Shown one piece after another: positions 55,926 through 64,000 of a stretch of 64,000 bases of DNA. How positions within the stretch are numbered: position 1 is the first letter of the stretch; every line of letters starts with the position of its first letter. The position numbers were made by a program, and so were the translations under genes. Below the pieces are notes generated by a model. It worked only from the letters and a program-made list of their open reading frames with translations. It did not search any database and was not told the DNA's origin. The stretch covers positions 1 through 64,000 of the forward strand of contig JAGKTQ010000018.1 in NCBI GenBank assembly GCA_021153325.1. The letters are read 5' to 3'. The stretch comes from Lachnospiraceae bacterium (GTDB lineage: Bacteria > Bacillota > Clostridia > Lachnospirales > Lachnospiraceae).

Positions 55926-56666
55926 ATGATAAGATTTGTACATGCGAGAGATTATGACGATATGAGCAGAAAAGCTGCCAATATCATTAGTGCTCAGATT
56001 ATTGTAAAACCGGATTCCGTTCTTGGACTGGCAACAGGTTCTTCTCCACTGGGAGCATATAAGTGCCTGGCGCATTGGTATGATAAAGGAGATTTGGATT
56101 TTGCTCAGGTCACAAGTGTGAATCTGGACGAATATAGAGGGCTTTCTCATGATAACGAGCAGAGCTACTATTATTTTATGCATAAAAACTTATTTAGTAA
56201 GGTTAACATAAATCCTGAAAGAACTTTCGTTCCAGATGGAACCATTGTAGACGAAGTGGAGGCTTGTAAGAAATATGATGAGATCATACGTGGAACAGGC
56301 GGTGTTGATTTACAGCTTTTAGGCATCGGACACAATGGGCATATTGGTTTTAACGAGCCGGATGAGGTATTCGCAAAAGGAACGCATTGTGTTCATTTAT
56401 CTCAGACAACAATAGAAGCAAATTCAAGATTTTTTGATTCTATTGAGGAAGTTCCTACGCAGGCATATACGATGGGAATACAAACGATCATGAATGCCAA
56501 AAGAATTTTGGTCGTTGTAAGCGGTGTGGACAAGGCAGAGATTGTAGAAAAAGCATTTTTCGGTGGAATTACACCATGGGTACCGGCATCCATTTTACAG
56601 CTGCATCGAGATGTAACTGTAGTAGGAGATACGCAGGCATTTTCTAAAATCATGGATTTGATATAG
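55926..56666 (+). CDS. nagB: Glucosamine-6-phosphate deaminase
   Basis: 246 residues. Converts glucosamine-6-phosphate to fructose-6-phosphate and ammonia. Family blocks: LGLATGSSPLG, VTSVNLDEYRGL, LLGIGHNGHIGFNEP and the KAEIVEKAFFG tail. It lacks the C-terminal extension of the allosteric E. coli enzyme, as in most Firmicutes. GGAAGGAA precedes the ATG. Eleven bases before nagA. Confidence 0.97.
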   Translation: MIRFVHARDYDDMSRKAANIISAQIIVKPDSVLGLATGSSPLGAYKCLAHWYDKGDLDFAQVTSVNLDEYRGLSHDNEQSYYYFMHKNLFSKVNINPERTFVPDGTIVDEVEACKKYDEIIRGTGGVDLQLLGIGHNGHIGFNEPDEVFAKGTHCVHLSQTTIEANSRFFDSIEEVPTQAYTMGIQTIMNAKRILVVVSGVDKAEIVEKAFFGGITPWVPASILQLHRDVTVVGDTQAFSKIMDLI

Positions 56667-56677
56667 TGAGGTAGAAT

Positions 56678-57823
56678 ATGATCATTAAGGGTGAAAAAAT
56701 CTTTTCGGAGGATGGAGTCTTTCAAAGTGGCAGCATTGAAATAAAAGACGACAAGATCAGTAAAGTCGTTTGGGGAAATATTTCACAGGATGATGCAGAA
56801 AAAGAGAGCATTGACGCGAAGGGAATGTATGTGATCCCAGGGCTTGTGGATATTCATTTCCATGGCTGTCGCGGTGTAGATTTTTGCGATGGTACTTTTC
56901 AGGCGATGGATGTGATCACACAATATGAAATGGAAAACGGAGTAACAAGCATCGTTCCTGCTACTATGACACTTTCCAGAGAAGCGCTAGCAAAGATTTT
57001 TGAAGCGGCAGGAAAATATGAGCAAACGCAGGGAAGTACCATTCGGGGAATCAACATGGAGGGTCCTTTCATATCTGCGGCAAAAAAAGGCGCGCAAAAT
57101 GGAGCCTATATTCATAAACCGGACATGGAGTTTTTCAGACAGATGCAGGAGTTGTCCGGTGGAATGATCAAGCAGGTGGCAGTAGCACCGGAGGAAGATC
57201 AAGATTACGCATTTATACAAGAAGCAGCAAAAGAAACGGTAGTTTCTGTAGCACATACTACAGCAGATTATAGTACAGCAAAAATGGCATTTGAAAAAGG
57301 CGCGAACCATGTGACGCATATGTTTAATGGCATGTCATCATTTCATCATCGTGATCCGGCAGTCATTGGGGCTGCCTTTGATAGTGAGAATACTTTTGTA
57401 GAAATGATATGCGATGGTGTGCATATCCATCCGGCAATGGTGCGTGTAGCATTTTCACTCTTTGGACCGGAGCGAATCTGTATGATCAGTGACAGCATGA
57501 TGGCGACCGGAATGGAAGATGGAGATTATACGCTTGGCGGGCAGGATGTAAAGGTAGTAGGTAAGCTTGCAACATTAAAGGATGGAACGATAGCAGGATC
57601 AGCATCGAATCTGTATGATTGCCTGAAGGTGGCAGTGCTGCAAATGGATATTCCATTAGAAGATGCGGTAAGGGCGTGTACACTGACACCCGCGCAGTCG
57701 TTAGGAATAGACAAGGATTGTGGCAGCATCAAGGAAGGGAAATGTGCGGATTTTGTTGTACTTGATGAGAAGCTGGATATCAGGATGGTGGTAAAGAGCG
57801 GACGCGTTGTTGTGTCAAAGTAG
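56678..57823 (+). CDS. nagA: N-acetylglucosamine-6-phosphate deacetylase
   Basis: 381 residues. Amidohydrolase with VDIHFHGCRGVDF (metal site; Cys in place of a usual His-rich end), ITQYEMENGVTSIVPATMT, NMEGPFI, VAHTTADY, NHVTHMFNGM, ICDGVHIHPAMV and MISDSMMATGM. Removes acetate from GlcNAc-6-P, feeding NagB. With the PTS upstream this completes GlcNAc uptake and entry to glycolysis. Confidence 0.97.
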   Translation: MIIKGEKIFSEDGVFQSGSIEIKDDKISKVVWGNISQDDAEKESIDAKGMYVIPGLVDIHFHGCRGVDFCDGTFQAMDVITQYEMENGVTSIVPATMTLSREALAKIFEAAGKYEQTQGSTIRGINMEGPFISAAKKGAQNGAYIHKPDMEFFRQMQELSGGMIKQVAVAPEEDQDYAFIQEAAKETVVSVAHTTADYSTAKMAFEKGANHVTHMFNGMSSFHHRDPAVIGAAFDSENTFVEMICDGVHIHPAMVRVAFSLFGPERICMISDSMMATGMEDGDYTLGGQDVKVVGKLATLKDGTIAGSASNLYDCLKVAVLQMDIPLEDAVRACTLTPAQSLGIDKDCGSIKEGKCADFVVLDEKLDIRMVVKSGRVVVSK

Positions 57824-57922
57824 AGACAAAAGTGAGGGGAGTTTGTAGCGGCAGACTTGCAACTGCTTCAAGGTTATAGTAAACTGGAAGGAATCAGAAA
57901 AAGGAGCAGAAAGGACAAAAGC

Positions 57923-59560
57923 ATGCTGGAATATTTATTATTTGACCTGGATGGAACTCTTACAGATTCTGGAGAGGGAATTACGAAATCCGTACAATAT
58001 GGCTTGAAAAGTGTAGGAATAGAAGTAGAGGACTTAGAGGAGCTTCGCAGATTTGTCGGTCCGCCGCTTGATTGTAGTCTCAGAGAGTTTTACCATTTGG
58101 AAGAAGAACAGATAAAATTTGTCATTGGAAAATATAGAGAACGATATAATAAGGTGGGCAAATTTGAAAATGCCTTATATCCGGGGATAGCAGCACTTTT
58201 AAAGGATATGAAAAAAAGAGGCAAACATCTTGCAGTAGCATCCAGCAAGCCAGAAGTGTTTGTACGCCAGATTTTGAAGCATTTTAATGTGGAGCAGTAT
58301 TTTGAGGTCATTGTTGGAAGCGGACTGGATGGGAGTCTTGGTACGAAGGCAGAAGTAGTGGAAGAGGCACTTCGCCAGCTGTTTGCGAAGGAAAAAGGGC
58401 AGAAAGTTACATTATCTAAAGAAGAATGTGAAAAGACGGCAATGATAGGCGACAGGCGCTTTGATGTAGAAGGTGGAAAAGCATACGGACTGGTTACGAT
58501 CGGTGTGGAATATGGGTTTCCGGAAGAAGGTGAATTAAAGGAAGCAAAGGCAGATTATATTGTACGCACAGTGGAAGAGCTGCACAGCCTTCTTTTGCGG
58601 GGAAGCAAAGACGCAGATGAAGAGCGCATGAAAGACTATGAGAAAATAAAAAAAAAGAAAAAACAGCAGGAGGAAGTAGAAAGAAGACAGCTGGAACGCA
58701 AAATAAAAGCGGGTCAAAGCTCTTTTCATAAATCACTGGATATTTTACTTCCGATGCTTATTTATTTTGTAGTTTATGATGTTGTCGGTATTTTTCTTTC
58801 TATAGTAGTGCCTTCCATCGGAGCAAAGATCGGAGGCAGTTTTTATGAGAGTATGTTAGCAAATGCCACAACGGTGAATGCGGTTCTTGTAATCGTTGCA
58901 TTACTTGTTACGATGGCGGCATTGTTTCCGATGGCAAAGTGGGATTTTTTTCTGAATACATTTACAGAGGATAGAAAGACAATAAGCTTGGAGACACCGG
59001 AAAATGGAAAGTTAGTTTGGGCAAAGAAGATCAGAACAGCGATTGTTTTTGTCATAACGGCGATCAGTGCTTCCCTTGGATTAAACATTGCATTTCAGCT
59101 CTTTCATATTGTAGATATGTCTGAGCAGTACAGTGCAGTTGCACAAGCACAAAATACCGTTGCTATGGGAGTGGGAATTATACTATACGGTATTGTATCA
59201 CCAATGACAGAGGAGACGCTGTTTCGAGGACTGTTATATAACCGGATGAAATTGTATTTTCCAAAGCTTTGGTCGATGCTCTTGTCGGCATTCTTTTTTG
59301 GAATTTATCACGGAAATTTAGTACAAGGATTATTTGGCTTTCTTTTGGGAATGGTCATGGTATGGCTTTATGATATATATGGAAGATGGTATGTTCCTGT
59401 ATTGTTCCATGGAATCGTGAATATTTGTTCCTGGTTATTGACTTCTGTTCCGGGAGAAAAAAGCGGAATTTTTACACCACTAAATTGTGCGGTTTTTTTG
59501 ACAATTTGGATTTTTGGAATGTTTTACTTCAAAAAATACAAAAGAACTAGATTTTTCTAG
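57923..59560 (+). CDS. HAD phosphatase fused to a CPBP (CAAX-like) membrane protease
   Basis: 545 residues from the ATG at 57923, which has AAAGGA upstream and begins at the HAD fold; the frame is open 22 codons earlier with no ribosome site. Residues 1-225 are a phosphoglycolate-phosphatase-type HAD: FDLDGTLTDSG, VASSKPE, MIGDRRFDVEGG. A charged, Lys/Glu-rich helical linker (about 235-275) follows, then about eight membrane helices with the CPBP motifs EETLFRG, FGIYHGN and FHGIVN. The two halves usually occur as separate proteins. Its last bases form the terminator. Function unknown. Confidence 0.9.
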   Translation: MLEYLLFDLDGTLTDSGEGITKSVQYGLKSVGIEVEDLEELRRFVGPPLDCSLREFYHLEEEQIKFVIGKYRERYNKVGKFENALYPGIAALLKDMKKRGKHLAVASSKPEVFVRQILKHFNVEQYFEVIVGSGLDGSLGTKAEVVEEALRQLFAKEKGQKVTLSKEECEKTAMIGDRRFDVEGGKAYGLVTIGVEYGFPEEGELKEAKADYIVRTVEELHSLLLRGSKDADEERMKDYEKIKKKKKQQEEVERRQLERKIKAGQSSFHKSLDILLPMLIYFVVYDVVGIFLSIVVPSIGAKIGGSFYESMLANATTVNAVLVIVALLVTMAALFPMAKWDFFLNTFTEDRKTISLETPENGKLVWAKKIRTAIVFVITAISASLGLNIAFQLFHIVDMSEQYSAVAQAQNTVAMGVGIILYGIVSPMTEETLFRGLLYNRMKLYFPKLWSMLLSAFFFGIYHGNLVQGLFGFLLGMVMVWLYDIYGRWYVPVLFHGIVNICSWLLTSVPGEKSGIFTPLNCAVFLTIWIFGMFYFKKYKRTRFF

Positions 59561-59570
59561 TTCTTTTTCT
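59541..59570 (+). terminator. Terminator overlapping the stop of the fusion gene
   Basis: AAAGAACTAGA (59541-59551) pairs with TCTAGTTCTTT (59556-59566); the stop codon TAG lies inside the stem; TTTCTTT follows. Confidence 0.8.
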
Positions 59571-59746
59571 TTGTCATAAAATCTAGCGGTGGTGGGGAAG
59601 AAAAGTAAGAAAAAAGAAGATAAATTCAAGGAAAAGTCATTAATCATGTAAAAAAGACGGGCAAAAACAATTCGAAAACAAAACAAACAATTTATGCACA
59701 ATTAATAGAATTGACAAATAATCAGACAATTTAAAGAAAAAAGATG

Positions 59747-59775
59747 TTTACAAACCAAAAAAATTGTTGTATATT
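59747..59775 (+). promoter_or_regulatory. gltB promoter
   Basis: TTTACA (59747-59752), 17 bases, TATATT (59770-59775). Predicted start near 59782. The 185 bases upstream (59561-59746) are A-rich with nothing else recognisable. Confidence 0.7.
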
Positions 59776-59784
59776 AGACCTAGT

Positions 59785-59828
59785 AAGTCGCAAAGGAGCG
59801 CCGCACAGGGCACTTTGCGACTTTTTTT
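59785..59828 (+). terminator. Intrinsic terminator in the gltB leader
   Basis: AAGTCGCAAAG (59785-59795) pairs perfectly with CTTTGCGACTT (59813-59823); the 17-base loop is GC-rich; seven Ts end it at 59828. It lies at about +4 to +47 from the predicted start and 30 bases before the ATG, so it acts either as an attenuator or to make a short RNA. Confidence 0.8.
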
Positions 59829-59858
59829 ATGTATTTATATGTTTGGAAGGAGAAAGCT

Positions 59859-62800
59859 ATGTTTGATGCAAAAATGACGGTTCCTAAAGCACCGCTTTAT
59901 CGTGAAGAATTTGAACATGATAATTGTGGTATCGGTGCTTGTGTAAACATTAAAGGACAGAAAAGCCGCGAAACAGTAGAAAATGCACTTAAGATTGTGG
60001 AGAATCTTGAGCATAGAGCAGGTAAGGATGCAGAAGGTAAAACTGGTGACGGTGTTGGTATTTTGACACAGATTCCTCATAAATTTTTCAAAAAAGCTAC
60101 AAAAGCATTAGGTATTGAAATCGGAGAAGAAAGAGAGTATGGTATCGCCATGTTTTTCTTCCCACAGGCAGAATTGCAGAGAAATCAGTCCAAAAAGATG
60201 TTTGAGATTATTGTAGAAAAAGAAGGACTGGAATTCTTAGGCTGGAGAGAGGTTCCTACCTATCCAAATGTGTTAGGACACAAAGCAGTAGAATGTATGC
60301 CTTGCATTATGCAGGGATTTGTAAAAAAACCAAAGAATGTGGAAAAAGGATTAGAGTTCGACCGCAGACTTTATGTGGCACGTCGTGTATTTGAACAGTC
60401 AACAGACAACACCTATGTAGTTTCTTTTTCCAGTAGAACGATCGTATATAAAGGGATGTTCCTCGTAGGACAGCTTCGTACGTTCTTTGCAGATTTACAG
60501 GATAAGGATTTTGAATCCGCAATTGCCATGGTGCATTCCCGTTTCTCAACGAACACAAATCCAAGCTGGGAGAGAGCACATCCAAACCGTTTTATTGTAC
60601 ATAACGGTGAGATTAATACGATCCGCGGTAATGCAGATAAGATGCTGGCAAGAGAGGAAAATATGGAATCCGAGCATTTGCACGGACTTCTTCACAAAGT
60701 ACTTCCGGCAATCAACAAGACCGGTTCTGACTCTGCTATGCTGGATAATACATTGGAATTTTTAGTTATGAGTGGTATGGAACTGCCGCATGCAGTGATG
60801 ATCACAATTCCGGAACCATGGGAAAATAATAAGACCATGTCTCAGAACAAAAAAGACTTTTATCAATATTATGCAACGATGATGGAGCCATGGGATGGCC
60901 CGGCATCCATTCTTTTCTCTGATGGTGATATTATGGGTGCTGTACTTGACCGTAACGGACTTCGTCCATCCCGTTATATGATCACAGATGATGACCAGTT
61001 GATCCTTTCCTCAGAAGTGGGTGTATTGGATATCGACCCTACGAAGATCGTAGTAAAAGAGAGACTTCGTCCAGGTAAAATGCTGCTGGTAGATACGGTA
61101 AAAGGTGAAGTTGTTGATGATGCACATTTGAAAGAAGAATATGCAACCAGACGTCCTTATGGTGAGTGGTTGGATAACAATATGATCGAATTGAAGGATT
61201 TAAAGATCCCGAATGAACGTGTTCCTGAATTTACTTATGAAGAAAGACAGAGAATGCAAAAGGCATTTGGTTATAGTTACGATGAATTAAAAACAAGTAT
61301 TTTACCAATGGCAAAAACAGGTGGCGAAGCGATTGCAGCAATGGGTGTAGACACACCACTTCCAGTACTTAGCAAAACACATCATCCATTGTTCCACTAC
61401 TTTAAACAGATTTTTGCACAGGTAACCAACCCACCTATTGATGCCATTCGTGAAGAAGTGGTAACTTCTACAACGGTATATGTAGGAAAAGAAGGAAATG
61501 TATTGGAAGAAACACCGGAAAACTGCAATCTTTTGAGAGTAAATAATCCGATTCTTACGAATACCGATTTAATGAAGATCAAGAACATGAAGGCAGAAGG
61601 CTTTAAGGTAGAAGTGATTCCGATCACTTATTACAAAAATACAAGCTTAGAGCGTGCGATTGACCGCCTTTATGTAGAAGTAGACAGAGCTTATAGGGAA
61701 GGTGTGAATATTTTGATCCTTTCCGATAGAGGTGTAGACGAGAACCATGTGGCAATTCCGTCACTCCTTGCGGTATCTGCTTTGAACCAGTATTTGGTTA
61801 AAACGAAAAAGAGAACAAGAGTGGCTCTTATTTTAGAGTCTGGTGAACCAAGAGAGGTACATCATTTTGCAACTCTGTTAGGTTATGGTGCATGTGCGAT
61901 CAATCCTTATTTGGCACAGGAATCTATTAAAGAGCTGATCGAAAACAGAATGCTCGATAAAGATTATTATGCAGCTGTAAATGATTATAATAATGCAGTG
62001 CTTCATGGTATTGTTAAAATCGCTTCCAAAATGGGTATTTCAACCATTCAGTCTTATCAGGGTTCACAGATTTTTGAAGCGATCGGTATTGACTATGACG
62101 TGATCAATAAATATTTTACAAAAACAGTATGTCGCGTAGGTGGAATCACTTTAAAAGATATTGAAAAACAGGTAGATGAACTGCATTCTATGGCATTTGA
62201 CCCGCTTGAGTTAAGTACAGACTTGACATTGGATAGTCCGGGACACCACAAAATGAGAAGTGGTGCAGATGAGCATCTTTACAATCCTGCAACGATCCAT
62301 TTGCTTCAAGAGTCTACAAAACGTGGCGATTATCAGATGTTTAAGGAATACACAGCACTGGTAAATGATGAAAACAGCATAAAAAATCTGCGTGGTTTAA
62401 TGGATTTCAACTTCCCGAAGGCTGGTGTGCCACTGGAAGAAGTGGAAAGCGTAGATTCTATTGTAACAAGATTTAAAACAGGTGCGATGTCTTATGGTTC
62501 TATTTCTAAAGAAGCGCATGAAACACTGGCAATTGCTATGAATACCTTGCATGGTAAATCCAATTCCGGTGAAGGCGGTGAGGATTTAGAAAGATTGACG
62601 TTAGGACCGGATGGATTGAACAGATGCTCCGCGATCAAACAGGTAGCATCAGGACGTTTCGGTGTAACGAGTCGTTACCTTGTAAGCGCACAGGAAATTC
62701 AGATCAAGATGGCACAGGGTGCAAAACCGGGTGAAGGTGGTCACTTACCAGGTGGAAAGGTTTATCCTTGGGTAGCAAAGACCAGACATTCAACACCAGG

Positions 62801-64000
62801 TGTAGGGCTGATTTCTCCGCCACCTCATCATGATATTTATTCTATTGAAGACTTGGCACAGCTTATTTACGATTTGAAAAATGCAAATAAAGATGCAAGA
62901 ATCTCTGTAAAGCTTGTTTCTGAGGCAGGTGTTGGTACTGTTGCAGCAGGTGTTGCAAAGGCAGGAGCACAGGTTATTTTAGTATCCGGATACGACGGAG
63001 GAACTGGTGCAGCACCTCGTAACTCCATTCACAATGCCGGACTTCCATGGGAGCTTGGACTTGCAGAAACACACCAGACTTTGATCATGAATGGGCTGCG
63101 TAATAAAGTAAGAATTGAAACAGATGGCAAATTAATGAGTGGTCGTGATGTTGCTATTGCAGCCATTTTAGGAGCAGAAGAATTTGGTTTTGCTACCGCA
63201 CCGCTCGTAACAATGGGTTGTGTTATGATGCGTGTCTGCAATCTGGATACTTGTCCGGTCGGTGTTGCAACACAGAATCCAGAACTTCGTAAGAACTTTA
63301 AAGGTAAACCGGAATATGTTATCAATTTCATGCGCTTTATTGCAGAAGAGCTTCGTGAATATATGGCAAAATTAGGTGTTCGCACAGTAGATGAATTAGT
63401 GGGACGTACCGATCTGTTAAAAGTAAAAGAAAACTTATCCGAACAGAACAAGAAGGTAGACTTAAGCCTGATCCTTTCTAATCCTTATTCCGAAATGAAG
63501 GAGAAGATCACTTTTGATCCGAAACAGGTTTATGACTTCCAGTTAGAGAAAACATTAGATGAAAAAGTGCTTTTGAAACAGCTTGATAAAGCAATGGCAG
63601 CAGGACAGAAGAGAAGCATTGAAGTAGATGTAACAAATACGGACAGAGCCTTTGGTACTATTTTAGGTTCTGAAATTACAAAACGTCTTGGTGATAATGT
63701 GGAAGAAGATACTTACCGTGTACTTTGTAATGGTTCCGGTGGACAGAGTTTTGGAGCATTTATTCCAAAAGGACTTACTTTGGAGCTTATTGGCGATAGT
63801 AACGACTATTTTGGAAAAGGACTTTCCGGTGGTAAACTGGTTGTTTATCCTCCACAAGGAAGTAAGTTCAAACAGGATGAAAATATCATTATCGGTAACG
63901 TAGCTCTTTATGGTGCAACAAGCGGTAAAGCCTTCATCAATGGTGTAGCAGGAGAACGTTTCTGTGTAAGAAATTCCGGTGCTACTGCAGTAGTAGAAGG
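59859..64000 (+). CDS. gltB: Glutamate synthase large subunit (partial, 3' end cut)
   Basis: About 1380 codons visible, with no stop before the edge; about 1500 are expected. Start ATG behind GGAAGGAG. Residues 1-22 are a propeptide, then Cys23 (DNCGIGACV), the glutamine-amidotransferase nucleophile. Central domain, then the FMN domain with GEGGEDLERL, AKPGEGGHLPGGKV and GGTGAAPRNSIHNAG, and the 3Fe-4S cysteines Cys1121, Cys1127 and Cys1132 (CVMMRVCNLDTC). The beta-helix domain (SGGQSFGAF) begins near 1290. Makes two glutamates from glutamine and 2-oxoglutarate; electron donor subunit not in view. Confidence 0.97.
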   Translation, partial: MFDAKMTVPKAPLYREEFEHDNCGIGACVNIKGQKSRETVENALKIVENLEHRAGKDAEGKTGDGVGILTQIPHKFFKKATKALGIEIGEEREYGIAMFFFPQAELQRNQSKKMFEIIVEKEGLEFLGWREVPTYPNVLGHKAVECMPCIMQGFVKKPKNVEKGLEFDRRLYVARRVFEQSTDNTYVVSFSSRTIVYKGMFLVGQLRTFFADLQDKDFESAIAMVHSRFSTNTNPSWERAHPNRFIVHNGEINTIRGNADKMLAREENMESEHLHGLLHKVLPAINKTGSDSAMLDNTLEFLVMSGMELPHAVMITIPEPWENNKTMSQNKKDFYQYYATMMEPWDGPASILFSDGDIMGAVLDRNGLRPSRYMITDDDQLILSSEVGVLDIDPTKIVVKERLRPGKMLLVDTVKGEVVDDAHLKEEYATRRPYGEWLDNNMIELKDLKIPNERVPEFTYEERQRMQKAFGYSYDELKTSILPMAKTGGEAIAAMGVDTPLPVLSKTHHPLFHYFKQIFAQVTNPPIDAIREEVVTSTTVYVGKEGNVLEETPENCNLLRVNNPILTNTDLMKIKNMKAEGFKVEVIPITYYKNTSLERAIDRLYVEVDRAYREGVNILILSDRGVDENHVAIPSLLAVSALNQYLVKTKKRTRVALILESGEPREVHHFATLLGYGACAINPYLAQESIKELIENRMLDKDYYAAVNDYNNAVLHGIVKIASKMGISTIQSYQGSQIFEAIGIDYDVINKYFTKTVCRVGGITLKDIEKQVDELHSMAFDPLELSTDLTLDSPGHHKMRSGADEHLYNPATIHLLQESTKRGDYQMFKEYTALVNDENSIKNLRGLMDFNFPKAGVPLEEVESVDSIVTRFKTGAMSYGSISKEAHETLAIAMNTLHGKSNSGEGGEDLERLTLGPDGLNRCSAIKQVASGRFGVTSRYLVSAQEIQIKMAQGAKPGEGGHLPGGKVYPWVAKTRHSTPGVGLISPPPHHDIYSIEDLAQLIYDLKNANKDARISVKLVSEAGVGTVAAGVAKAGAQVILVSGYDGGTGAAPRNSIHNAGLPWELGLAETHQTLIMNGLRNKVRIETDGKLMSGRDVAIAAILGAEEFGFATAPLVTMGCVMMRVCNLDTCPVGVATQNPELRKNFKGKPEYVINFMRFIAEELREYMAKLGVRTVDELVGRTDLLKVKENLSEQNKKVDLSLILSNPYSEMKEKITFDPKQVYDFQLEKTLDEKVLLKQLDKAMAAGQKRSIEVDVTNTDRAFGTILGSEITKRLGDNVEEDTYRVLCNGSGGQSFGAFIPKGLTLELIGDSNDYFGKGLSGGKLVVYPPQGSKFKQDENIIIGNVALYGATSGKAFINGVAGERFCVRNSGATAVVE

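Noticed and set aside
59785..59828. ANTAR-type antitermination motif at gltB
   Set aside because: Only one hairpin is present downstream of the promoter, and its loop does not show the paired hexaloops of that motif.

Overview
This 64 kb window looks like the chromosome of a low-GC, anaerobic Gram-positive bacterium, most likely a gut Lachnospiraceae (Clostridia). The reasons are T-box, ZTP and TPP riboswitches, AddAB instead of RecBCD, GatCAB beside AspRS, a split IMP cyclohydrolase/AICAR formyltransferase pair, strong AGGAGG ribosome binding sites, and several small families I associate with this group (DUF6106-, DUF6062- and DUF2225-like). I see no phage, transposase, CRISPR array, rRNA or tRNA. 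Almost every gene lies on the + strand. Genus and species cannot be decided from this sequence.

Layout. 0-6 kb: the end of a coiled-coil gene, then a T-box-controlled aspS-gatC-gatA-gatB operon for tRNA-dependent Asn-tRNA formation, and a small membrane protein. 6.5-12.9 kb: guaB, a large GGDEF/EAL cyclic-di-GMP protein, and a ZTP-riboswitch operon with the last two steps of IMP synthesis. 12.9-23.9 kb: a DHH phosphoesterase followed by a sugar-sensing and uptake cluster (membrane-tethered binding protein, LytS/YesM-type kinase, YesN-type regulator, two lipoprotein sugar-binding proteins, ABC ATPase and permease of the ChvE/MmsAB type). 24-37.2 kb: a second two-component system, GlnRS, a DUF2225 protein, a MocR-type regulator, an acidic anchored protein, a TetR regulator, a cysteine-motif protein, a DUF3298 lipoprotein, an M19 dipeptidase and a HAD phosphatase. 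37.3-45.8 kb: a lipoprotein serpin and addB-addA. 45.8-50.6 kb: an OmpR regulator whose partner kinase carries an in-frame stop and whose neighbouring ABC exporter carries a frameshift. 50.7-51.5 kb: thiT with a TPP riboswitch on the - strand. 51.6-57.8 kb: an operon with all PTS parts for N-acetylglucosamine (HPr, EI, IIA, IICB), then nagB and nagA, behind an unexplained structured leader. 57.9-59.6 kb: an unusual HAD phosphatase/CPBP membrane protease fusion. 59.9 kb to the end: gltB (glutamate synthase), cut by the window edge and preceded by a promoter with an immediate terminator hairpin.

Much of the window is central nitrogen, purine and amino-sugar metabolism with RNA-level control. 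The best leads for something undescribed are the pts-nag leader RNA, the gltB leader, the overlapping GAA/AAC codons in the aspS T-box, the HAD-CPBP fusion, the lipoprotein serpin, and the paired lesions in one sensor/exporter module. No wholly new multi-gene system is obvious.
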